A DNA stretch of 64,000 nt from Aliikangiella sp. G2MR2-5 (GCF_015687155.1 NZ_JADPQF010000006.1:1-64000), one strand, 5' to 3'; positions 18,970 to 26,883 are shown, counted from the stretch's first letter. Notes: generated from the sequence alone by a model not told the origin. Made by a program: numbers and translations.

Positions 18970-19004
18970 GGCAGCTAAGAGGCTTCCAATCAAAATAGCA
19001 TTGT

Positions 19005-19028
19005 CTGACTCCGTAAGCACGGAGTTAG
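19005..19028 (+). terminator. Stem-loop after tesA
   Basis: A 10-pair stem (CTGACTCCGT / ACGGAGTTAG, one G-U pair) with an AAGC loop lies 36 bp after the tesA stop. There is no U-run directly after it, so it may be a weak terminator or an RNA-stabilising hairpin. Confidence 0.4.
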
Positions 19029-19218
19029 AACCCTCTCAAAAAAAACATACTTATATTAGTAAATTCCATCATATATCGTAATATTATTCCGCATTGTTGA
19101 GATTTTACAAAATCAACTTGATCTAAATGCTCTTTTAGAATAAATTTAGTTATATTAGTCATATATAAGCAAAAACCTAATATTATTCTAATTCCTGATA
19201 ATAAGGCGGTAGGAAATT

Positions 19219-20424
19219 ATGTTTAAATCCAAACACATTGAAACAAACACCATTCATGCAGGTAAAGTAAAAGACAAACAATTTGGCGCTTTGAGCACCC
19301 CGATTTACCAAACTTCTACTTTTATCTTTGACAATGTACAGCAAGGATCTGCACGCTTCATGGGTGAAGAAGAAGGGTTTATATATGGACGCCTGGGTAA
19401 TCCTACGGTAAGAGAATTAGAACAGCGTATGGCGGCTCTGGAATCGACTGAAGAAGCGGCGGCGTTTGGTTCAGGAATGGGCGCAGTTTCAGCAACCTTG
19501 CTTGCCAACCTGAAAAAAGGAGACCATGTAGTCGCCTCTTCTGCATTATATGGTTGTACTTTTGCTCTGATGAATCATAAGTTTCCAGAAATGGGCATAG
19601 AAGTAAGTTTTGTTGACATGACGAACGAAGCCGAAATTCGTTCTCAGATCAGAGAGAATACTAAGGTTATATACCTGGAAACACCTATCAATCCAAATCT
19701 TGTTGTTATCGATCTCGAAATGGTTGCTAAAATTGCCAAAGAACATGATTTGGTCAGCATCGTCGATAATACTTTTATGTCTCCAGTACTGCAAAATCCT
19801 GCCCGTCTCGGAATTGATCTGATCATCCATAGCGCAACTAAATATCTTAATGGTCATGGTGATGTCATTGCAGGAATCACCTGTGGAAGCAAAGAACAGA
19901 TAGAAAATATCAAGCTGACTACCTTAAAAGATATGGGGGCGATTATTAGTCCAAATGACGCCTGGTTAATTATTCGCGGTCTCAAAACATTATCGGTTCG
20001 AGTGGAAAGACATTGCGAAAATGCTCAGCGTGTAGCGGAATTTCTTGAAGCTCATCCGAGCGTCAAACTGGTCAACTACCCCGGACTACCTTCACACCAG
20101 GGCTACAGTCTGATAGGAAAGCAAATGAAAGCTGCTGGCGGTACTTTAGCTTTTGAGATCGATGGAACCTTTGATGATGCTGTAACCTTTATGAACAGCC
20201 TTCAGCTTTGCTCTATCGCAGTAAGTCTGGGCGATGCAGAAAGCTTAATCCAGCACCCTGCGTCAATGACCCACTCCCCTTATGAGGAAGAAGAAAGGGC
20301 TGCTGCCGGAATCAGCGAAACGCTAATCCGTCTGTCAGTCGGATTGGAAAACGTACACGATATTATTAGCGACCTTACTCAGGCGCTGGATCATATGAAT
20401 AATCGTCTACGTCAGGTAGGCTAA
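19219..20424 (+). CDS. megL: L-methionine gamma-lyase
   Basis: PLP enzyme of the Cys/Met metabolism family, 401 aa. It should split methionine to methanethiol, 2-oxobutyrate and ammonia. The PLP lysine is K208 in S-A-T-K-Y-L-N-G-H-G-D. Y56 and R58 lie in F-I-Y-G-R-L-G-N-P-T. The position that distinguishes methionine gamma-lyases from cystathionine enzymes is a cysteine here (C113 in L-Y-G-C-T-F-A-L). GGCGG upstream of the ATG supports the start. It is convergent with a ThDP-dependent enzyme gene. Homocysteine or cystathionine cleavage remains possible. Confidence 0.88.
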   Translation: MFKSKHIETNTIHAGKVKDKQFGALSTPIYQTSTFIFDNVQQGSARFMGEEEGFIYGRLGNPTVRELEQRMAALESTEEAAAFGSGMGAVSATLLANLKKGDHVVASSALYGCTFALMNHKFPEMGIEVSFVDMTNEAEIRSQIRENTKVIYLETPINPNLVVIDLEMVAKIAKEHDLVSIVDNTFMSPVLQNPARLGIDLIIHSATKYLNGHGDVIAGITCGSKEQIENIKLTTLKDMGAIISPNDAWLIIRGLKTLSVRVERHCENAQRVAEFLEAHPSVKLVNYPGLPSHQGYSLIGKQMKAAGGTLAFEIDGTFDDAVTFMNSLQLCSIAVSLGDAESLIQHPASMTHSPYEEEERAAAGISETLIRLSVGLENVHDIISDLTQALDHMNNRLRQVG

Positions 20425-20451
20425 CTTTCAGACAAACCGTCAGAAAATATC

Positions 20452-20474
20452 AAAGGGCGCTTTGGCGCCCTTTT
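20452..20474. terminator. Intrinsic terminator, megL
   Basis: AAAGGGCGC (20452-20460), a TTTG loop and GCGCCCTTTT form a perfect nine-pair stem followed by T residues. It lies between the convergent megL and ThDP-enzyme genes. Confidence 0.85.
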
Positions 20475-20529
20475 AGTTTGATTTTGTCTGTTAGTTGACT
20501 GTATTCGATTGTTTAAAGACTTTTAGACA

Positions 20530-22269
20530 CTATTCCGACTTCAAAGTGATCTTCCGATAAAGTGCCCTTCCAATCATTCTCACTTTCGTATCAAACGGCA
20601 AACGCTTAATATTGGTTTTAACCGCCCCCAAGGTAAAACAGGTGGGTTTGGAATAATCGATATTGACATCAGCAATGACCGAACGACCAGTTTCTGCTTT
20701 TTCCAGCGCGCTCGCGATACTTGCCGCGATTTCTTCGTTGTTTCCAATTCTCACATAATCACAGCCCGTAGCCATCGCCACCCCTTCCAACTTAACCGAA
20801 GCGACTTTGGCACAAGTTGTTCTGTTGTAGGGTCTGGTTTGCGCTTGTGCAATCTGTGACAGTTCTCCATCGTTAAATACAAACTGCACAGTTCCTACCC
20901 GGTTATCACTGGCAGTTGCCAGCTCCATCGCGGTCATTAAAAAAGCGCCGTCACCGACGATACTGACCACCGGCAGCTTTGGATTTGACAACTTGGCACC
21001 TATAGACGCAGGAACAGCATAACCCATGCAGTTAAAATCAGTAGGAGAGATCATTCCGCCCACTCGATGGACAGGCATCAGTTCAGCGGTCAAAAAAGTA
21101 TGATTTCCGTCATCAACAACGACTATGGCTTCATCATCCAGTTGCATTCTTAGCTCATCAAAAAACCGGACGGGGTTAACCACTGCGCTTTTGTCTGCTT
21201 TGCGCCACTCTTCGCGAAAGGCCTGTTTATCGCCAAGAATTTTCTTCTGTAATTCACTCGAATCTCTTTTGGCTACGGAAAACTGAAGCTTTTTAAACAG
21301 CTTTGTGCAAATTTCTGCCGAATCTCCATGCAGCTTCACTTTGGCCGGAAAATTACGGTCGAAAACTTGAGGATTAATATCAATATGTATCAGATTTTCA
21401 GGTACATTCACCCCATAGCTTCCGGTAGCAATTTCACCGAAACGAGTTCCGACCGCAAGCAGGCAGTCACATTGAGAAAAAGCATTTTGCGCAGAAGGAA
21501 CGGCTGAATTTCCAAAGCCAAATCCGGCGTGAAGCGGATGGTTTGCAGGAAAGGCACTCACGCCTTGCAGGGTTGTTGCTACTGGACAACCAAGATGCTC
21601 TGCGATGGCTTTGATCGAATCAAATGCACCCAATGCTCCCCAGCCGACAAAAATGCCCGGATTTTTCGCCCCATCGAGTAAAGTCACCGCCTGTTCCAGA
21701 GAGACTTCATCCAGCTTATATGGATGCCTTGCAGCCAGAAATTCTGGCAAGTTAGGGACGTCTCCTCGGTCTAGTTGGATATTCACCGGAATTTCGACAA
21801 ATACCGGACCAGGTTCACCATCCACCGCTAATGCATAAGCTTCAAATATAGTCGGGACGACAAGATCGTGGGATTCTACTTTAAAGGTCTTTTTGGTAAT
21901 CGGCTCCAACAATTTATGTTGGTCCATCTCATGCAGTTGATAGCCAAATTTTGAGTCAGAACGAATACCACCAGAAATAATCAGCATGGGTATACCATCC
22001 AGAAAAGCCTCGCCGATGCCGCTAGCCGCGTGAGTTACCCCGGCAGCAGGAACAATCAGCATACAACCAATACCGTCACTGACTCGACTGACTGCATCGG
22101 CCATAAAAGCACCGCAGCCTTCATGGGTGACTAATACCGGCTGTATTTTCTCTGAAGAGTTGAGTTCATCATAAAGTTCAGTATTGTGAACCCCCGGAAT
22201 GCCAAAGGTAAATTGAATAGGTAATTGCTCAAGCGCGTATCGGGCAAGCCAGGCACCTGTCTTTTTCAT
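20530..22269 (-). CDS. Thiamine-diphosphate-dependent enzyme (acetolactate synthase / decarboxylase superfamily)
   Basis: A 579-aa protein with the three-domain architecture of the POX/AHAS family. The catalytic glutamate lies in T-H-E-G-C-G-A-F-M-A-D-A (about residue 50). The ThDP/Mg motif begins with V-G-D-G-A-F and ends about 27 residues later in F-N-D. It carries no obvious regulatory subunit gene nearby, so a biosynthetic AHAS role is less likely. A 2-oxoacid decarboxylase, oxidase or carboligase is more probable. Methionine gamma-lyase next door makes 2-oxobutyrate, which makes a 2-oxoacid substrate attractive, but that is inference and the two genes are convergent. Confidence 0.75.
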   Translation of the reverse strand: MKKTGAWLARYALEQLPIQFTFGIPGVHNTELYDELNSSEKIQPVLVTHEGCGAFMADAVSRVSDGIGCMLIVPAAGVTHAASGIGEAFLDGIPMLIISGGIRSDSKFGYQLHEMDQHKLLEPITKKTFKVESHDLVVPTIFEAYALAVDGEPGPVFVEIPVNIQLDRGDVPNLPEFLAARHPYKLDEVSLEQAVTLLDGAKNPGIFVGWGALGAFDSIKAIAEHLGCPVATTLQGVSAFPANHPLHAGFGFGNSAVPSAQNAFSQCDCLLAVGTRFGEIATGSYGVNVPENLIHIDINPQVFDRNFPAKVKLHGDSAEICTKLFKKLQFSVAKRDSSELQKKILGDKQAFREEWRKADKSAVVNPVRFFDELRMQLDDEAIVVVDDGNHTFLTAELMPVHRVGGMISPTDFNCMGYAVPASIGAKLSNPKLPVVSIVGDGAFLMTAMELATASDNRVGTVQFVFNDGELSQIAQAQTRPYNRTTCAKVASVKLEGVAMATGCDYVRIGNNEEIAASIASALEKAETGRSVIADVNIDYSKPTCFTLGAVKTNIKRLPFDTKVRMIGRALYRKITLKSE

Positions 22270-22643
22270 GGGTCACTCCGCTTTATTCTTATTCAAGTGG
22301 TCTGAGTAGTTGCTTTAATGTACCTTTTGTCTTGTATAGAGACAAGAATAGTCGAATTTAAATATGGCAGAATAATATTAGTCTGAGATGAAGTTTGCCG
22401 GTCGGCTGCGTAGGTAACGGATAGCAACGCAGGATCGAGGATAACCCAGAGAAATAATTGGAATTAAATGTGACCTACTGAGTAGGATCGAGAGTAAATG
22501 GTTGAGAGCCTGCCTGACAAAATCAGGAATATGCCTCGATTCGTTAATTAGGGCTAATCCTCTAAAGAGGACGCTTATTGTATTCTTGAGCTTAGTAGCG
22601 ATCCGGTCATATCGTCTCAATTAGCGGATGGCATAGCATTAAG
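22270..22643 (-). other. Intergenic stretch at cassette-cluster edge, possible transposase remnant
   Basis: No convincing gene. A minus-strand open frame (22378-22620, 80 codons, no ATG start at its upstream end) reads R-R-Y-D-R-I-A-T-K-L near its beginning. This vaguely resembles the C-terminal end of IS5/IS4-type DDE transposases (R-I-A-T-R-Y-D-K); the rest does not. It lies immediately after the DUF4386 gene. It may be a decayed IS end or chance. Confidence 0.2.
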
Positions 22644-23300
22644 CTAGATTGACTTGTTAGCATTACTTTGGCCTAACATGGATATACCTAGCCAGACAAA
22701 CCAGATAATTTGAGTGACACCAAAAATTTCAGTGAGGACTTCATCGGGATATATTGTTGCAATACCAGAAGCGCCAACAATTAGACCCAGGTAATTCATT
22801 CCTCGCGAGAACTCTTTCGCTTTAAGGGCCGCTAGACTAATCAACAGAACCCAAAGCCCGCCAACAAGTTCGTTTCCTCCCCCAAAACTTTCAATTAGCA
22901 CTGAAATCACTCTCCACATATCAAAAGCTTTCTCGGCAGATAAATCCATTAGGTTAATTGAATGTGAAAGCCCAATATTTGCCAGCATGCCACTTGCAAT
23001 GACCAGAACAACCCAAACAACGCCAAAGACAGATCCCACTTTAACAATTGGATTATTTGTTGATTTTAATTTTTCATATAAACCAACAACTATAACCGCT
23101 AGAAAAACCCCAAACATTACATACATCAGAAAATAAATCATTGAAAATGCAAGCTGATTTTCTGCTAAATATGCCATTTTGTCTGATGCCGTACCTGCGG
23201 AGGGATATGCCCAAAAAGCGCCAAAAAACACAAAGGCAGCTATATAAATCAAGGCTTCAAAAATAGCTGAAACGCCTACAACTTTTTGTAGATTTTTCAT
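22644..23300 (-). CDS. DUF4386-type integral membrane protein
   Basis: A 218-aa membrane protein with about six hydrophobic helices, and an N-terminal K-V-V-G-V-S-A-I-F-E-A segment of the kind found in DUF4386 family members. The biochemical function is unknown. Its last codons (A-N-K-S-I) run into a TGCTAACAAG sequence resembling the left half of an attC site, as expected for an integron cassette gene. The right half is not recognisable. Codon use is slightly more A/T-rich than the flanking core genes. Confidence 0.7.
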   Translation of the reverse strand: MKNLQKVVGVSAIFEALIYIAAFVFFGAFWAYPSAGTASDKMAYLAENQLAFSMIYFLMYVMFGVFLAVIVVGLYEKLKSTNNPIVKVGSVFGVVWVVLVIASGMLANIGLSHSINLMDLSAEKAFDMWRVISVLIESFGGGNELVGGLWVLLISLAALKAKEFSRGMNYLGLIVGASGIATIYPDEVLTEIFGVTQIIWFVWLGISMLGQSNANKSI

Positions 23301-23401
23301 TGGAATTATCCTGTGTTTGTCGTAAAGCGAAAGTCTTTAAGCACTAAAAAACATATGCCATAAGCGGTTATTAATTATGCTGATTTTGTTTATTACAAAT
23401 A

Positions 23402-23827
23402 CTATTGATATGGTCGGTAATATACACCTGTATCACCGTCTTGCCATAGTGCAGTAATGGTTATTTCACCTGAGAAGTCATAACTAACCCAAAGTTGACT
23501 TCTGTAATTGCCAAGGCCGTTCAAAAACCAAATATCTGCCAGCGAACGTTCGGCATGCGGCTTACCCATAATACTCCTAACTTCTTCACGGGTCATACTC
23601 TTCACTAGTGAACTGAATTTTTCTGTTAAGTCAGATTTGTATTTTTTCGGTATATCTGAGTAAGAGTTATACTCTGTCTTATTATATTCAACAGTAATTA
23701 ATTGTTTTTTACCTTTCGGATTAGTAAATGTCCAAGTTGATTTGTGCTGGAATTTACTTTCCTCTTTTGTGGAAGAGGAGCACCCAAAAAGGATGATAAT
23801 AAATAGCAATACAATAAATTTATTCAC
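23402..23827 (-). CDS. Small lipoprotein with BamE/SmpA-like motif
   Basis: A 141-aa protein with a lipoprotein signal (hydrophobic core, lipobox I-L-F-G-C near residue 16). The mature part has a segment M-T-R-E-E-V-R-S-I-M-G-K-P, the helix-turn signature seen in BamE/SmpA-fold lipoproteins, followed by an aromatic beta-rich region. Specific function unknown. It sits in the minus-strand cassette series directly after a degenerate attC-like palindrome. Confidence 0.65.
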   Translation of the reverse strand: MNKFIVLLFIIILFGCSSSTKEESKFQHKSTWTFTNPKGKKQLITVEYNKTEYNSYSDIPKKYKSDLTEKFSSLVKSMTREEVRSIMGKPHAERSLADIWFLNGLGNYRSQLWVSYDFSGEITITALWQDGDTGVYYRPYQ

Positions 23828-24177
23828 GATGTGTACGCCTTATTGACGCGCCCCACCAAGGGGCGTATTGATTAATTTTTTAAGCTTTTGTGGCATAAAT
23901 TATCTCTAGAAACACTAAAGAAGTCCGCATATTTTCAGACATATATGGTCAAACTCGATCGAATGATAAGAAATATCGAGACTTCTTCATTCCCAATCAA
24001 AAAGAACTCTATACTCAAGTCAAATTGACCCCGCTATCAATAAAACTCAACAAAAAGCAGCATTTCTTCAATAACAGAGTGTCTGATTTAGTTCTGATTT
24101 AGTTTTTTCTTGGTTTGTCCCATGTCGCTACTCCAGTGGTTTTCAGTAAATATACTGTCCACTAAAGTGGTGCTAGT
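23828..24177 (-). other. Non-coding stretch with attC-like palindrome and possible IS3-type end fragment
   Basis: 350 bp without a gene. At 23831-23885 lies an attC-like palindrome. At about 24125-24175, reading the minus strand, there is a TTTAGTGGACAG end-like sequence, nested short palindromes, then GGAG and an ATG opening a 12-codon frame (M-G-Q-T-K-K-K-L). This resembles the start of an IS3-family orfA but stops after 11 residues. An 11-bp direct repeat TCTGATTTAGT occurs twice in tandem near 24090. If real, an IS fragment has separated the upstream gene from its attC. Confidence 0.25.
23831..23885 (-). mobile_element. Degenerate attC-like site
   Basis: The minus strand reads GCTTAAA at the left end and GGCGTAC at the right, with the core CGCCCC/GGGGCG stem and flanking imperfect complementarity (TCAATA / TATTGA). 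Compared with RYYYAAC and GTTRRRY, both ends have changed bases, so this is probably a decayed site. Confidence 0.4.
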
Positions 24178-24594
24178 TCACGCGCTGTCCTTCGCGTTGC
24201 TCTTCAATGAATGGCTATGTTTGCATTTCACGATTTTTCGAACTTTAACATAATGCTCTAACAGTTCTTTCATTGCTTTTTTAGGTTCTTCGATTCTAAA
24301 TATTTCGCAATGCGAATCGTCAGAGTCTTCACGTGGGTACTGACCATGACCTACCATATGATGGCAACCGCCCCCTATATTCTTACCTTTTCCTTCTTTG
24401 ACACATGCGGCGACAGCCTTCCAGTAAACAGCTTCAAGGACAGAACTCTCACATTTAAGGAACGGACTCTCAGAACCTTGTATCCACATAAACGCTTCGG
24501 TTCTCGCTGCCTTGTACTCTTCAGTGAGCTCGCAATTTTCTGAAGCTATTAGAATGCTCGAAAAAAGTAATATAGGTACAGCTAAAAGCTTCAA
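24178..24594 (-). CDS. Secreted cysteine-containing protein, unknown function
   Basis: A 138-aa protein with an N-terminal signal peptide (M-K-L-L-A-V-P-I-L-L-F-S-S-I-L-I-A-S). The mature part has six cysteines, suggesting up to three disulfides in the periplasm. A histidine-rich C-H-H-M-V-G-H-G segment is near residue 77. The start is a TTG at 24594; GGAG eight bases upstream and the signal peptide immediately after it support this unusual codon. The gene begins 17 bp after the attC site of the ankyrin cassette, which fits a cassette gene. No family recognised. Confidence 0.6.
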   Translation of the reverse strand: MKLLAVPILLFSSILIASENCELTEEYKAARTEAFMWIQGSESPFLKCESSVLEAVYWKAVAACVKEGKGKNIGGGCHHMVGHGQYPREDSDDSHCEIFRIEEPKKAMKELLEHYVKVRKIVKCKHSHSLKSNAKDSA

Positions 24595-24610
24595 GTGCTA
24601 ATCTCCACAA

Positions 24611-24666
24611 ACATAACGCCTTACTAACTTGCGCCGCCAGGCGTCAAGTTGAGTAATTTGTTAGGT
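24611..24666 (-). mobile_element. Integron-type attC site (ankyrin cassette)
   Basis: A 56-bp imperfect palindrome. On the minus strand the left core is ACCTAAC (matches RYYYAAC) and the right core is GTTATGT (close to GTTRRRY). The arms AACTTGaCGCC and GGCGCAAGTT pair with one unpaired base, the extrahelical base expected of folded attC sites. The ankyrin gene stop codon (24624) lies inside it. Confidence 0.7.
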
Positions 24667-25907
24667 TCATTCATGTCACAAGACTTCCAAGCTCCTTTTG
24701 AAACCAGGAATTCAAACAGTTCACTGTCTTCCTCACCCTCCAGCAAATCTAAAGGTGTATTGAACCATTTATGTTCAGACCCAATAAAGTACTCCAACGC
24801 ATTTACATTTGCACCATGTTCAATTAAGACTCTTGCGGAACCCAATTGGTGTGCCTTTACCGCATAGTGAAGTGGAAAATCGCCTTGTGATCTAGGATTT
24901 TCATTAATAAATCCTTTGTGTTGATTTACTTCTAGGCCAGATGTAATTAGATAATCTAGTAATTTGTGATTACCGGATTCAGCGGCCTTATGAAGAAGGG
25001 TCTCACCGTTTAGGTCCTGTTCTTTAATGTCCGCACCATAATCTACTAAAAGTTTTATCAACTCAGGCGTTCCCTTACGTGAAGCAGACAAAATTCCAAC
25101 GCAAACGTGCCTTTCTTCTACAAGATCGCCATTCTCATTGTATCTTGGGTAACTCTCAAAAAGGCTAGCACCGCTATCAAGCAATACCTTGGTTGCCGCA
25201 ATATTCCCGTGAGCACATGCTAAAGGGAGAGCTTTATAACCATATCTAGATCGAGCGTTAACATCAGCACCTTTTTCGATAAGCATACTAATTATTTCAG
25301 ATACACCTGCTTTTGCTGCTAAATTTAATGGCAAATCATAATCCGTAACAGATTCCTGTAGATTTGGGTCCTCAACTTTTGAAAGTTTCTCTATGATTTT
25401 CTTCTCAATCTTTGAGTCTTTACTCTTGATATATAGATCAATTAATTTACCTATAGATCTGGGAAGACGTTGTTTTTTCGCAACCCTTTGGGGAGCATCT
25501 TCTTCCAGAACATTTTCAATGGTTTCTCTGAGAGTGTCTGTAACTTTGATCCAGCTCGTTAGCGCTCCAGATTCATCCCATAAATCCTTTAGTTCTGAAT
25601 CTGTTAAAACTTTATTAAGAGACGTAACAGCAAGTATTTTTATCTCTTGGTCAGGTGAAAAGGCAGTTCTTTCAATCCATTGCTTGGCACCTTGATATAT
25701 ACCCATTACTTTTTCTTTTGAAGCAGCAGCAACAATTGCGACAGCTGCCACAACTTCTTCGGCCATTGGTGCATCAATATCACTCGCATCCACAGCAGCT
25801 TTAAGAGTGTTAATGATATGCTCTACGCCAGCATTGCTATCTTCTAATTCTGCAAGCCAATCTAGCGCAGTATCATTTCCAAAGGGCTTATTGCTCCAAG
25901 CTCCCAT
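24624..25907 (-). CDS. DUF4259 plus ankyrin-repeat protein
   Basis: A 427-aa two-part cytoplasmic protein. The first ~120 residues start M-G-A-W-S-N-K-P-F-G-N-D-T-A-L-D-W-L-A-E-L, the recognisable DUF4259 signature. Residues about 185-410 form five to six ankyrin repeats, with motifs such as L-N-L-A-A-K-A-G, L-P-L-A-C-A-H-G-N, T-L-L-H-K-A-A-E-S-G and F-P-L-H-Y-A-V-K. Ankyrin repeats usually bind protein partners; DUF4259 has no known activity. Its 3' end is embedded in an attC site and a second attC lies just upstream, so it occupies one complete cassette. A role in immunity or toxin neutralisation is possible but unproven. Confidence 0.8.
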   Translation of the reverse strand: MGAWSNKPFGNDTALDWLAELEDSNAGVEHIINTLKAAVDASDIDAPMAEEVVAAVAIVAAASKEKVMGIYQGAKQWIERTAFSPDQEIKILAVTSLNKVLTDSELKDLWDESGALTSWIKVTDTLRETIENVLEEDAPQRVAKKQRLPRSIGKLIDLYIKSKDSKIEKKIIEKLSKVEDPNLQESVTDYDLPLNLAAKAGVSEIISMLIEKGADVNARSRYGYKALPLACAHGNIAATKVLLDSGASLFESYPRYNENGDLVEERHVCVGILSASRKGTPELIKLLVDYGADIKEQDLNGETLLHKAAESGNHKLLDYLITSGLEVNQHKGFINENPRSQGDFPLHYAVKAHQLGSARVLIEHGANVNALEYFIGSEHKWFNTPLDLLEGEEDSELFEFLVSKGAWKSCDMNEPNKLLNLTPGGAS

Positions 25908-25927
25908 ATTTACTCCCTAATCCGAAA

Positions 25928-25996
25928 ACCTAACGCCAACGACAGTGGCAAATTGGAGCGTAGCGGAAAATTGTCCTCTGCTCGTTCTTGTTAAGC
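25928..25996 (-). mobile_element. Integron-type attC site
   Basis: A 69-bp imperfect palindrome. On the minus strand the left core is GCTTAAC and the right core is GTTAGGT; both match the attC consensus exactly. The arms CGAGCAGAGGACAATTT and AAATTTGCCACTGTCG pair imperfectly with unpaired extra bases, and the centre contains the GCTACGCTCC often seen in attC loops. The stop codon of the upstream cassette gene is the TAA of GCTTAAC. Confidence 0.78.
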
Positions 25997-26566
25997 ATTT
26001 TGCCTAAACCTTTTGCTATTTAGCAACTGTTTAGCAACATTCCTAAGTTTTTTGTTGCTGCCCCTTTCAGCCAGCCACTTCACGTGTTCAACCTTCAGAT
26101 CACTACGTTGAGCAATATACTCTTGGATATGGCTATCACCACATGACTTTATTTCTTCAAAACAATCGCTAACAGAGCTACGTTCGATTTTTCTAGCTAG
26201 CTTTTCCCTTAAGTACCTTTTATGAATCGGCATCTCCGAAACCTCCGGATACCTAACTATCCAATTGAGCTGGCTATCAGATAGGATATTAGAATGAATC
26301 AACTCGATAATGCGATTTTCATGGAGGTCGCATTTATCTGGACCATTATCTGTTAATTCAAAAATAGCAGCTACCTCATTGTCACTTAGCGAATCTTTAG
26401 ATCTTAAGAAATCGCAAAAGCCTCCGTTTCGATAGTGCTCGGCATTTTTATCATCAGATGTTTGTATTTCTTCATATTGGGCAAGAAGATACTCTTCCGT
26501 GATAATCCCGTGAGATAACCACTCTTTCGTATATCCAAGTCTGCTTAGTGCCTTTTCATTGCTCAT
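25991..26566 (-). CDS. Hypothetical protein, cassette-encoded
   Basis: A 191-aa, soluble, charged, largely helical protein with no recognised domain. It has short repeated helix units of the HEAT-like kind (for example S-D-L-K-V-E-H-V-K-W-L-A-E-R-G-S and I-L-S-D-S-Q-L-N-W-I-V-R-Y-P), which could stack, but this is only a visual impression. Its stop codon is inside an attC site, and a GTTAAGC core-like heptamer lies 10 bp upstream of its ATG, so it looks like one complete cassette. Confidence 0.6.
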   Translation of the reverse strand: MSNEKALSRLGYTKEWLSHGIITEEYLLAQYEEIQTSDDKNAEHYRNGGFCDFLRSKDSLSDNEVAAIFELTDNGPDKCDLHENRIIELIHSNILSDSQLNWIVRYPEVSEMPIHKRYLREKLARKIERSSVSDCFEEIKSCGDSHIQEYIAQRSDLKVEHVKWLAERGSNKKLRNVAKQLLNSKRFRQNA

Positions 26567-26575
26567 AGCTTATGT

Positions 26576-26668
26576 GCTTAACAGATTATTATCTTCACTA
26601 AATCACGATAATACGAAAATCTCTAAGATACCTAAAGTGCTTTTTGTATTATAAACAGCCAGTTAAAC
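26576..26668 (-). mobile_element. Candidate attC site at the upstream edge of the cluster
   Basis: On the minus strand GTTTAAC (26668-26662, matches RYYYAAC) and GTTAAGC (26582-26576, matches GTTRRRY) are 93 bp apart, end to end. Between them TATAATAC-AAAA and TTTTCGTATTATC show partial pairing. The arms next to the cores pair poorly, so this is a weaker call than the other two sites. Confidence 0.35.
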
Positions 26669-26707
26669 GACAAAGATAAAGTAAAGTCTTGCTATTATCG
26701 TGATTTA
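26599..26707. repeat. 15-bp perfect inverted repeat, 109-bp span
   Basis: TAAATCACGATAATA (26599-26613) and its exact reverse complement (26693-26707) flank 79 bp. The outer arm overlaps the stop of a 62-codon open frame. This could be a small palindromic insertion, a long-range RNA hairpin or part of the cassette boundary. Confidence 0.6.
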
Positions 26708-26883
26708 CTGACGATAAATACACATCTCAAGAATAGAATAACTAATAAAATCAAATAGATAATTGAGTTTTGAAGCGTGGTAAGAACATTATCACCAGAA
26801 AAATCCTCACGTCTTCCAAAGAGATAACCTTTAATTTTTGTTTTAGTTGAATTCCCCGTTAAAAAGAATCTCAAAAATACCAA
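26695..26883 (-). CDS. Possible small membrane protein downstream of the FAD dehydrogenase
   Basis: A 62-codon open frame whose TTG start overlaps the stop of the preceding gene (TAATTG). It would encode one transmembrane helix (I-I-Y-L-I-L-L-V-I-L-F-L) near the C-terminus. There is no ATG, no clear ribosome-binding site and no recognised family, so it may not be expressed. Confidence 0.22.
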   Translation of the reverse strand: MVFLRFFLTGNSTKTKIKGYLFGRREDFSGDNVLTTLQNSIIYLILLVILFLRCVFIVSKSR

